From positions 1 to 13,068 of the forward strand of contig JAWOEH010000047.1 of assembly GCA_046482855.1 (NCBI GenBank): 13,068 bases of DNA. The letters are read 5' to 3'. The first letter of the stretch is position 1. Every line of letters starts with the position of its first letter. This document shows, piece by piece, positions 1 to 8,600 of this stretch. The notes under the pieces are model-generated. The model saw only the letters and a program-made list of their open reading frames with translations, had not been told where the DNA came from and did no database searches. A program made the position numbers and the translations under genes. Source of the DNA: CAYVSF01 sp046482855 (GTDB taxonomy: Bacteria; Bacteroidota; Bacteroidia; Bacteroidales; UBA12077).

Positions 1-2259
1 GGAACTCAAAAGTTCAATGTTATTCCTCCATTAAATGGATTTCTTTTTAATACCATTGAAGAGGCTCAGGTATTATGTGAGGGGGATACACCTTCTCCGT
101 TAAAGGGTACCACCCCAAAAGGGGGCGACGGACCCGGAACTTACAATTATCAATGGCAGCAGCGCAATTCAACGACCTCATGGGAAATAGCTTCAGGGAC
201 TGTAACCCAAAAAGATTATACGCCCCCGGCGCTATTTGATACGACCTTTTTTCGGCGCATTGTTACTTCCGGGATTTATTCCGATACGAGTAATGTAATT
301 AGAATAGCTGTTCAGCCTTTAATTGTCAATAATACTATTGAAGCCAATGATTCAGCCTGCTTTGGAAATCCTGCCGATACCTTGCGGGGTACTACCCTTG
401 TTGAAGGAGGTGAGGGAATGGGAACGTATTCGTACACCTGGCAGCGAAGCTACGACCAAACAAGTTGGAGTGCTGTTTCATCGCTGAACGACACAACATT
501 TGTCTCTGCCCCTATTGAAGCCAATACGTTCTTTCGACGTTATGTGGCGTCGGGAGCATGTGCCGACACAAGCAATGTGGTTAAAGTGGAGGTATTCCCG
601 CTAATAGGCAATAATCTACTGTCAATCGGACAGGATACCATTTGCCAGGGGCAAACCCCGCAACCTATCTCGGGAACAACTCCGGTTGATGGCTACGGGA
701 ATGGAAGCTATCGCTACGCCTGGGAGCGAAGTGTTGATGGCACAGATTGGACCCTCATTGATAATGCCGATGTTATGGATTACGAACCTGGAACGCTTAC
801 GCAAACAACCTATTTCCGTCGTATAGTAACTTCAGGCGATTGTGTCGATTATTCAACAGCATTAAAAATTACTGTTTTATCTCCGATAAGCAATAATAGT
901 ATTTTGCAAGATCCGCCTTTAACCGTATGTTACAATACTACACCCGACGAGATTTTTGCAACCTCCCCTTCAGGTGGTGATGGTAGTTATCGATACCAAT
1001 GGGAACAGAGTGCTGATAACACAAATTGGAGTCCCATCACCGGGGCAGTTAATGCTACTTATCAACCTGAGGCTTTAACAGAGGATACCTATTTTCGAAG
1101 GATTGCCTATAGTGGAGAGGCTAACTGTTGTCAAAACATTAGCAGTCCAGCATTAATGGAAGTGCTGGATTTACCCACAGCCTCTTTAACTGTGCTTGAC
1201 ACAACTATTTGTAGCCATGCTATTGTTGAATTGGCTGTAACGCTTGGCGAAGGAACCGGGCCCTATGAGCTTTCTCTTGGCACCGAAACCGAATCCACGC
1301 AAGTTACTGTTGATAATGCAGGGCTTGCTTTTATTGAGGTACAGCCTGGTACTACTCTCGCTTCGGAAACAAAGAGCTATCAAATACAGCAACTGGTAGA
1401 TGCCAATCAGTGTGTAGCCACACAACTATCAGGAACCGCTACTATTATTACAAAGGGAATCCCCGATGCCAATGCAGGCGTCAATTTTACCGCCTGTAAT
1501 CTCAGTCCGGCTTTAGAGGCTAACCCATCCATTGGCAATGGGCATTGGTTTTATGAAGGGGAAGAGTCGGTAAATATTGAAAATCCGCAGGAGCCTAATA
1601 CAATGGTGACGTTGCCGGAAGATAATAGCTATCGCTTTAAATGGCTGGAACAAAACTGGCGATGTAAGGATAGTGCTTATGTGCAAGTGATAGCTTATTC
1701 ACCGCACCCATTTCAGAATTTGGGAGAGGATACCATTGTTTATTTCAAAGATACCCTGAGCTATGAATTGGAGCTCCCACCAATGAACGAATTGCTCTAT
1801 GAGACTACCTTTAACTGGTATGTTTCTGAGCCCTCATTTATCTCGGAAGAGAAAGACGGATTTGTAGCGTTGGATGTAAAATATTCCGATGGGCCTGAAG
1901 AGATAGAGGTGAGTTATGAATTGCAAAAAGGGATATGTCCGGTTATGACCGACTCGGTGCAGGTGAAATTGAAGGGAGTTGTTCCTCCAACAGGTTTCTC
2001 GCCAAATGGCGATAATCTAAACGAAACACTGCAGATAAGAGGGTTGGAAAATAAAACCGGATCCATATTCATCTATAATCGCTGGGGAATTGAAGTTTAC
2101 AGTAACAGGAATTATAAGAACAACAACGGATGGGACGGCCGTGATAAAAAGGGTACTGAACTGCCGGAAGATACCTATTACTATGTGTTGAAGATTATTG
2201 ATAATGAAACAGGCCGACAGTATAACTACAAGGGTTATATTGTGCTTAAACGACACTAA
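1..2259 (+). CDS. Large repeat-containing surface protein with T9SS type B (gliding-motility-associated) C-terminal domain; 5' end outside window
   Basis: The frame is open from base 1, so this is the last 752 residues of a longer protein; the first in-window ATG gives no true N-terminus. Four tandem ~94-residue beta-rich repeats occupy roughly residues 20-390. Each has a Y-x-W-(E/Q) core, a (F/Y)FRR(I/V) strand and usually a conserved Cys pair. More divergent PKD/SprB-like beta domains follow (about 395-655). The last ~92 residues (nt 1981-2256) match the gliding-motility-associated C-terminal domain: GFSPNGDNLNE, then IYNRWG, GWDG and a terminal YKGYIVLKR. In known systems this is the type B signal that directs export through the type IX secretion system and surface attachment. 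The gene lies 20 nt upstream of a PorP/SprF protein, the usual partner of SprB-like cargo. It is probably an adhesin or structural surface filament; the ligand cannot be told from sequence. The family call is firm, the precise role is inferred. Confidence 0.9.
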   Translation, partial: GTQKFNVIPPLNGFLFNTIEEAQVLCEGDTPSPLKGTTPKGGDGPGTYNYQWQQRNSTTSWEIASGTVTQKDYTPPALFDTTFFRRIVTSGIYSDTSNVIRIAVQPLIVNNTIEANDSACFGNPADTLRGTTLVEGGEGMGTYSYTWQRSYDQTSWSAVSSLNDTTFVSAPIEANTFFRRYVASGACADTSNVVKVEVFPLIGNNLLSIGQDTICQGQTPQPISGTTPVDGYGNGSYRYAWERSVDGTDWTLIDNADVMDYEPGTLTQTTYFRRIVTSGDCVDYSTALKITVLSPISNNSILQDPPLTVCYNTTPDEIFATSPSGGDGSYRYQWEQSADNTNWSPITGAVNATYQPEALTEDTYFRRIAYSGEANCCQNISSPALMEVLDLPTASLTVLDTTICSHAIVELAVTLGEGTGPYELSLGTETESTQVTVDNAGLAFIEVQPGTTLASETKSYQIQQLVDANQCVATQLSGTATIITKGIPDANAGVNFTACNLSPALEANPSIGNGHWFYEGEESVNIENPQEPNTMVTLPEDNSYRFKWLEQNWRCKDSAYVQVIAYSPHPFQNLGEDTIVYFKDTLSYELELPPMNELLYETTFNWYVSEPSFISEEKDGFVALDVKYSDGPEEIEVSYELQKGICPVMTDSVQVKLKGVVPPTGFSPNGDNLNETLQIRGLENKTGSIFIYNRWGIEVYSNRNYKNNNGWDGRDKKGTELPEDTYYYVLKIIDNETGRQYNYKGYIVLKRH
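76..1209 (+). repeat. Four tandem ~94-codon protein repeats in the surface protein
   Basis: Landmark codons recur at nearly fixed spacing. The conserved Trp codons start at 154, 439, 721 and 1000 (steps 285, 282, 279). The first-Cys codons start at 76, 358, 643 and 928 (steps 282, 285, 285), and a Cys codon at 1210 opens a diverged fifth unit. The second Cys lies 198-201 nt after the first in units 2-4 (559, 841, 1126). In unit 1 the aligned codon at 277 is TAT (Tyr). Repetition is clear at the protein level, while the DNA has diverged, so these are old duplications. More units probably lie upstream of the window. Confidence 0.85.
1981..2256 (+). other. T9SS type B sorting domain (coding segment)
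   Basis: This segment encodes the ~92-residue C-terminal domain of the gliding-motility-associated family. Visible landmarks are the N-terminal PTGFSPNGDNLNE, a central YNRWG, a GWDG turn and a closing YKGYIVLKR strand. In Flavobacterium johnsoniae SprB, a domain of this class needs the T9SS and an SprF-type partner for export, and such a partner is encoded immediately downstream here. Confidence 0.88.
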
Positions 2260-2279
2260 TTTAAAGCGTTTACTTGATT

Positions 2280-3209
2280 GTGAAAAAGTATACTTTCCTA
2301 ATAATGCTCGTACTTTTCTCCTGGGGTGGTTTTTCTCAAGGATTTGTGCCCTTGTATGACCAATTTCAGGTGAACGGGTTGGCTATAAACCCAGCTTATG
2401 CCGGCAGTGAGAATATCTTCAGTAATACCCTTATGTTTAAAAAACAATGGGTAGGCTTTGAGGGGGCACCAACCTATCAAACCCTGAGTAGCCATACGCC
2501 TCTACGAAACGAACGTATTGGATTAGGATTGCTTTTGGTACATGAGAATATGCATGTAATTGATAATTACGAGATCTATACCAATTATGCCTTTCGGTTT
2601 CCTTTAGGCAACGGACGTTTAAGCCTGGGTTTAAAGGCTGGCTTTTCTTTGCGTCAGGCGGGTTGGTCCGAAATTGAAACCTATGCAGAAGGAACTGCTG
2701 ATCCCGTATTTTCGCAAGGGTATGGCGACCGTGCATTTTTACCCAATGCCGGATTTGGAGTCTATTTTCGTGGGGAACGCATGCATGTGGGTTTTTCGGT
2801 TCCTTACTTGTTGCACTATCAAGAAAATGAAACGCATGATGGTTTTACTATGCAACATTCGCCTGAATTTTATGACTTTCTTGGGTTCTTCTCGTATCGA
2901 GTGGTTCTTACCAATATGTTTAGTATTGAACCGATGACTTTAATTCGGTATCGAATCAATAGAACTGCTCAGGTGGATGCTGGCGCAAAGTTTCTATGGA
3001 ATAATGCCATAGGTATTGGAGGTACATACCGAACCCCCGAACAACTTACTTTGATGGCCGAGTATCAGATTAACGAGCAGTTTTGGCTGGGATATTCCTA
3101 TGACTATCCTTTTGGCGAATTAAGTAATGCAACATCAGGGAGTCATGGCATTATTCTACGTTACGATCTGCGATTTAAAATTGAAGCCACAAATCCACGA
3201 AATTTTTAG
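2280..3209 (+). CDS. PorP/SprF-family type IX secretion membrane protein
   Basis: A 309-residue outer-membrane protein of the PorP/SprF family. It has a signal peptide (about residues 1-20, ending FSQG), then the family's hallmark start of the mature region: YDQFQVNGLAINPAYAGS, followed by RKQW-like KKQWVGFEGAPTYQ. Alternating beta strands rich in aromatic residues fill the rest, consistent with a small beta-barrel. Length is normal for the family (about 300-340). SprF homologues help export or anchor the type B cargo encoded next to them, and the cargo gene here ends 20 nt upstream. No ATG fits the signal peptide: GTG at 2280 (V-K-K-Y-T-F) is preferred, and TTG at 2274 would add two residues. 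An internal ATG at 2304 would remove the basic N-region. Which of the many paralogues this is cannot be told, so no symbol is given. Confidence 0.92.
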   Translation: MKKYTFLIMLVLFSWGGFSQGFVPLYDQFQVNGLAINPAYAGSENIFSNTLMFKKQWVGFEGAPTYQTLSSHTPLRNERIGLGLLLVHENMHVIDNYEIYTNYAFRFPLGNGRLSLGLKAGFSLRQAGWSEIETYAEGTADPVFSQGYGDRAFLPNAGFGVYFRGERMHVGFSVPYLLHYQENETHDGFTMQHSPEFYDFLGFFSYRVVLTNMFSIEPMTLIRYRINRTAQVDAGAKFLWNNAIGIGGTYRTPEQLTLMAEYQINEQFWLGYSYDYPFGELSNATSGSHGIILRYDLRFKIEATNPRNF

Positions 3210-3214
3210 GATCT

Positions 3215-4651
3215 ATGAAAAAGCACCGGGCTGCCATTCTTTTGGTTTTATTGTTAGGACCCATTATAAATGGAATAGCACAGGACTTTACCATTCAGCT
3301 TTTGCCTTTCAACAGTAAAGTTTATGACGAGTTTGCTCCTGTTTACTATAAAAATGGAGTAGCCTTTTGTTCGAATCGTAAGAATCAGGTTTTCGTCAGT
3401 TATACAACTGAAAAGAAAGGCGAATTTTTATTTGATCTATATTACGTAGAGCAAGTTGACAGAACCACATGGGGCAACCCAACCCCAATGGGAGGAAAGA
3501 TAAATTCCCCTTTCCATGAAGGACCTGCCACTTTTAATAACCGCGAAACTGAAGTTTATTTCACCCGGAATCAAAAGGACAAAAAGAAGGTACGGAGCGG
3601 GAATGAGAATCGCTTAGGCATTTTCAGGGCTCGTATCTCTGGTGAGGGATGGGATAACATCACACCTTTTCCTCATAATAGCGATCGATATAATGTGGCT
3701 CATCCTAGTTTAAGTAGTGATGGAGAGGCTCTTTACTTTGTTTCTGATATGCCCGGAGGTGAGGGTGGTACCGATATTTATGTGTCCTATCGTCGGGCAG
3801 GAGGATGGTCTGCCCCCGAAAATCTGGGTCCCGCCATCAATACCAACCGCGACGAGAAATTTCCCTTTATTCATAACTCCGGACGCCTTTATTTTTCGTC
3901 TGAAGGGCATGGAAGTATAGGGCGTCTTGATATCTTCTACAGTGAACAAGCAGAAGGCGAATGGCACAAGCCTATTCCAATGGATCCCCCCATGAATACA
4001 CGCTACGACGATTTTGGTATAGTCGTAGATGACTTTCAGAAATCAGGGCTCTTTTGTTCCGACAGAAATCGTTCCGACGATATTTACAGTTTTGTTATGC
4101 TATTTCCCATCTTTGATGACATGAAAAAGATGGAGGAGAATAATTATTGTTATGAATTTTTTGAACAAGGTACTTCCATGACGGATACTGTTTCCATGGA
4201 ATATGAGTGGGATTTTGGCGATGGGACAAAAAAGCGTGGCCTGATTGTTGACCACTGTTTTGATACTACTGGCAATTATTTGGTACAGTTAAACGTGGTT
4301 GATCAGTTGACTGGCGAGGTTTGGTTTAATGAAGCAACCTATGAAGTGCCGGTAGAAAATATCGAGCAGCTTTATATCAATGCTCCGGATACAGTGAAAG
4401 TAGGTCAGGAAGTTGCGATGGATGCCTATTTGTCCAATGTTGATTTTGAAATTGAACAATATTATTGGGATTTGGGCGATGGGCGTCGTACCAAAGGCGA
4501 AGAGGTAATGCATATCTATTCACGGCCAGGTAGTTATATCATACAGCTGGGGGCTGTTGGTGTACAGAATGAGGAGGATGAAACAGCTCCCCCAAAGGAG
4601 GGCGTGTATAAAAATATTATCGTTTTATCGAAAAACGGGAAGAATAGATAA
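3215..4651 (+). CDS. Periplasmic PD40 beta-propeller protein with two C-terminal PKD domains
   Basis: A 478-residue exported protein. Residues 1-23 form a signal peptide with a probable cleavage site after A-Q and no lipobox Cys. Residues ~30-300 carry about five WD40-like PD40 repeats of the type HPSLSSDGEALYFVSD, then DIYVS and DIFYS closing strands, so a partial or five- to six-bladed propeller. Two PKD domains follow, with WDFGDG at about 332-337 and WDLGDG at about 418-423, and the protein ends after the second. PD40 repeats also occur in T9SS accessory proteins such as PorE, but those end in an OmpA-like peptidoglycan-binding domain that is absent here. The gene begins 5 nt after the SprF-family gene, so co-expression is nearly certain. 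A scaffold or adaptor role for the neighbouring secretion or signalling proteins is inferred. The domain call is firm, the function unproven. Confidence 0.85.
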   Translation: MKKHRAAILLVLLLGPIINGIAQDFTIQLLPFNSKVYDEFAPVYYKNGVAFCSNRKNQVFVSYTTEKKGEFLFDLYYVEQVDRTTWGNPTPMGGKINSPFHEGPATFNNRETEVYFTRNQKDKKKVRSGNENRLGIFRARISGEGWDNITPFPHNSDRYNVAHPSLSSDGEALYFVSDMPGGEGGTDIYVSYRRAGGWSAPENLGPAINTNRDEKFPFIHNSGRLYFSSEGHGSIGRLDIFYSEQAEGEWHKPIPMDPPMNTRYDDFGIVVDDFQKSGLFCSDRNRSDDIYSFVMLFPIFDDMKKMEENNYCYEFFEQGTSMTDTVSMEYEWDFGDGTKKRGLIVDHCFDTTGNYLVQLNVVDQLTGEVWFNEATYEVPVENIEQLYINAPDTVKVGQEVAMDAYLSNVDFEIEQYYWDLGDGRRTKGEEVMHIYSRPGSYIIQLGAVGVQNEEDETAPPKEGVYKNIIVLSKNGKNR

Positions 4652-4671
4652 TTCATTTTAAATTGAGAACG

Positions 4672-5640
4672 ATGAGGAAGATTGGTGTAATTTTATTTGT
4701 TTTACTAGCTATTGTGAGCGGGGTTGATGCACAACCCGTACCTGCGGAGGATGAAAATATTCCTTACCTGATGACATTTGGCCCTGATGCTGAGACATCA
4801 TGGGGAGATGATGATTTTTCACAAACGTTTTTCTTTCTTATTCCCAAAAATCATACACAACCGGTGTTTTTTCGGATTTTTGATCCAGATATAGGGGGAA
4901 AGATTGATGAAATTAATGGCCCTTGGGATACCCGTATGAAATATTCTTTGTACGGAGGGAAGGATTGTTTTTCCGATGAGGATGCCAAAGGACTTGACCC
5001 AATTGGGAATTACAGAAGTGGCAACTTGCTTGCTGAAAAGGTGTTTGGGATGAATCCACGCTATGACAATGATTGGTACACCTTTGGGCCTTTTAATCCC
5101 ACCGAAGGTGAATATGTAGAAGATTTTAATGGCTATGTCTTTAAGATCATTGTAGAAGGTATGAGTGGTGATGATGGCAATATGTACCGATTCTTTTTAA
5201 GCACTCTGCCCAACGAGAACAAACGCATTGAGGGAGGCAACGCTTTTGCCTATGAATATAGTTTCCGAATGCACAATGATCCTAACGAAGTTTCACACAT
5301 ATACCCCTATGTAGATGATAGAACTATTACTGTGGAAGCGAAAAACTTTGATTGGGATGGAGATGGACTCATACGTGTTGTGTCGGTCGCTCGAAAAGGG
5401 CATATGATGAAAATCTCAGGAGACGACCATTGGGCACAAGATCGATTCAAAATTATTGACGAAGAGATAAATACTTCTCTCGACTTTCAGTTTATAAAAA
5501 AACGGAATCCCCCGGTAAAGAATAATAATGTGGTGATATCGGTGAAGAACCAGTATGGAGAGTCGTTACCTTTTTACGTAGTGCCTATTGGTGGTGTGCC
5601 TAAATACAAGTATTCAATTGGAGTTCGCAAAAAAAATTAA
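4672..5640 (+). CDS. Exported protein of unknown family, within the T9SS cargo operon
   Basis: I do not recognise a named family. The protein (322 residues from ATG 4672) has a clear signal peptide, MRKIGVILFVLLAIVSGVDAQ, and no lipobox. A TTG at 4663 would add three residues, but the ATG fits the signal peptide better. The mature part looks all-beta. Residues ~30-190 alternate aromatic and acidic stretches (FSQTFFFLIP, FFRIFDPDIGG, WYTFGPFNP) and loosely recall the pre-peptidase C-terminal/jelly-roll type. Residues ~195-320 look like a second sandwich with a DWDGDG acidic loop that could bind calcium. It has no sorting domain, so it probably stays in the periplasm or at the outer-membrane inner face. 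It sits 20 nt after the PD40-PKD gene and directly abuts the sensor-phosphatase gene (TAA then ATG). Its position suggests a partner or ligand-presenting protein for the sensor propeller, which is inference. Confidence 0.75.
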   Translation: MRKIGVILFVLLAIVSGVDAQPVPAEDENIPYLMTFGPDAETSWGDDDFSQTFFFLIPKNHTQPVFFRIFDPDIGGKIDEINGPWDTRMKYSLYGGKDCFSDEDAKGLDPIGNYRSGNLLAEKVFGMNPRYDNDWYTFGPFNPTEGEYVEDFNGYVFKIIVEGMSGDDGNMYRFFLSTLPNENKRIEGGNAFAYEYSFRMHNDPNEVSHIYPYVDDRTITVEAKNFDWDGDGLIRVVSVARKGHMMKISGDDHWAQDRFKIIDEEINTSLDFQFIKKRNPPVKNNNVVISVKNQYGESLPFYVVPIGGVPKYKYSIGVRKKN

Positions 5641-8600
5641 ATGTTTTTCTCTATGTATAAACGCTATCGCTTTTTTATCGCTTTTGTTCTTATGTTGCTG
5701 GCAGGTAAGGGACTGGCCCAGGAATACACGTTCCGTAGCTATACCCTTGAAGAGGGGTTAACTCATCCTTTTGTTTATTCTATTAATACCGATCGACATG
5801 GCTATTTGTGGTTTGCTACGGGCGATGGTTTGTGTAAGTATGATGGGTATACCTTTGAGCGTAGCCTTGCTGTTGATTCTTTGTCTGAAGGATTTGTTAC
5901 AGCAAGTTATACCGATACTAGAGGCAATTTATGGTTTGGCCATAATTCAGGCGATGTTACCTTCTATAATGGCGAGACTTTTAAGCATGTTGAGTTGGGT
6001 GTTGAAACCGCCGGTACCATAAATAGTATTGTTGGAGATGGAGAAAAATATGTGTACATCGTTTCGCAAAACAATGGCATTATAAGGTTAACACACCATT
6101 TTAAGGCCGATACGTGTTCAGGTATCGGGAAGAGTGAAAGGTTATATGAAATGACCTTTGTCAATGATGAACATGCCTTAATTGCTACTAGTGAAGGGCC
6201 TGCCATTTATTCTATTCAGGATTTAGCATTTAAGCAGGAAATAGCAATCCAGGAGCTGAGCTATATTAAGGTCCAAGCGATATTGCCTGTTGGCGACGGC
6301 TTGTTTTGGATAGGTACCGAAGATATGGGCATTTGGAGGTTGTCGCTTGATCAAGCGGATGCAACAGCCTACCAAATTCAACAGGTTGAGGGAGATGAGC
6401 GTTTTCAATATGCTAATGTCCAGGCTTTAGCCTTTGATGGAAAAGGGTACTTATGGGCCGGAACTTTTGGAAATGGTGTATATAAGATTCCTGTAAAGGG
6501 AGATGATCTTGACACCCACTCCATGGTAAACTTTACTACCGAAAATGGGTTGGCAAACAATTTTGTGAAAACCCTGAAGCTCGACTGGGAGGAAAATATG
6601 TGGATGGGTACCTATGGCGGAGGTGTGGATATGTCCTTTGATGAGGCATTTACCTTTCAGTATAATAGTCTGGAAGATGGAAACATTACTGCTGTAGCTC
6701 AGAATGAGGATGGTTTATGGCTGGCTTTTGGAGAACTTCTCTATTTTCAGGAAGAAGGAACCACTACCCCTATCAGAAAGGATTTTGGGTTGCCACAATC
6801 AAGGATTAATCATCTCTACACAGATGAGGACAATACTTTGTGGATTGCCACAGCCAACCGAGGAGTCTACTCTTTAAGCCGGAAAGATGGGAAGGCGAAA
6901 AGACGCTATTTTACAAATAATTCACTCTCCGATGCAATCAATCATATTACTGGCGACAACACGTTTTTATACTTCTCAACTCAAAATGGAGTGGTTAAAT
7001 TCAATCGGCAGGATGATAGTCATAACCTATTGAATACCGATAATGGGTTTCCTCATAATAATATAAAATCTACTTATGTCACCGAGAATGGAGATGTATG
7101 GGTGGCGACCAGTAGTAATGGGATTTTTACATTGGATCTTTCCAAAGAATATACTATTGAGGGAAACTACAAGCTTGAATTTACTGGTATTACTCAGGAT
7201 CAGGACGGCGTTATATGGGCAACTACCTATGGCGATGGTGTGTTTCGTTTTGTCAACGATTCACTCGCCTATTATTCAGAGGACCAAGGGCTTAAGTCGA
7301 ATTATTGTTATGCGATCACCTGCGATGAGCAGGGAAATATATGGGTTGGTCATAGGCTGGGACTAAGTATGGTGGATGCTGATAGTGAGCGAGTTTATGT
7401 ATATGGCCAGGAAGATGGCATACGAGGCGATGTGAATCCTAATACCATTGCTGAAATATCCGATGGGCGGTTGCTATTTGGTACCACAAAGGGTGCTGTT
7501 GTCTGTAATCCCCAAAACTTACAAAAAAATACCATCCCTCCCCGTCTGCATATTGAGCAAATCCACTTTTCCGGGAATTCAGTAAAAGTGGATGACGAGA
7601 TTGAGATGCCCTTTGATTATTACAAATTGGAGATAGATTTTGTCGCACTGAGCTATCGAAGACCCGAAAAAGTTACGTATCAATACAAATTGGATGGGTA
7701 TGATTTCGAATGGTCGGAAATGAAATCCGGGCAAAATACCATTACATATCCTCGCGTAGGCGATGGGGAGTATACCTTGTTGATACGAGCTTGTAATGCT
7801 GACGGTATTTGTGTTGAAGAACCTTTGATGATCAATGTTAAGATTAAACCTCCTTTGTGGAAGCGATGGTGGTTTATTACGCTGCTCGTCCTTGCAATAA
7901 TAGGGCTTGTCTATTTTATAATTTATTATCGTGAGCGTCGACAGAAAGCTTTACAGGCTTATCTCGAGGCGGAGTTGGCTCAGCGCACCAAAGAGGTACT
8001 TGAGCAACATGATCTTTTAGAAAGGAAAAACAAGGATATTACGGACAGTATAAACTATGCAAAACGCATTCAAAAAAGTATTCTGCCTTCTACTGAGTTA
8101 ATTAATCAACTCTTTGACGGGATGTTTGTCTATTATAAACCTCGTGACATTGTGAGTGGAGACTTCTATTGGTTTGATCGTGTGAATGAAAATAAGCTGT
8201 TGATTATTTGTGCCGATTCTACAGGCCATGGAGTTCCGGGAGCTTTTATGTCAATGATTGGGACAACCCTTATCAAGGATATTTGTAATCGGCCTGGTAC
8301 TGATAGCCCTGCAAGCGTGCTTCGTCAATTGGATCATGAATTGCAAGGAACCTTAAATCAAAATTTGGATGCCGAACGTGCGCATGATGGAATGGATATT
8401 ATTGTGTGCGAGTTAGATGTAAATACCAAATATATGCGTTTTGCCTCTGCTATGCGACCAATTATCTTGTATAAAGATAAGCGCCTGCAATATGTAAGAG
8501 GAAGTAAATGTTCTATTGGTGGTGAAGCCGAGGACACAAAGAAATTTGAAAATATTGGCTTCCAATTAAGCAAAGGAGATATTGTATACATGTTCTCCGA

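Noticed and set aside
1..2259. The visible repeats as a CRISPR or DNA-level repeat array.
   Set aside because: The spacing of 279-285 nt is a multiple of three, identity is at the protein level only, and the whole stretch is one open frame.
5629..5641. A run of eight A bases followed by TAA, with the unknown exported protein and the sensor-phosphatase in the same reading frame, suggesting one fused gene split by a stop or slippage.
   Set aside because: The downstream protein begins with its own complete signal peptide, which would make no sense in the middle of a fusion, and slippage would leave the shared frame. Two adjacent genes explain the data better.
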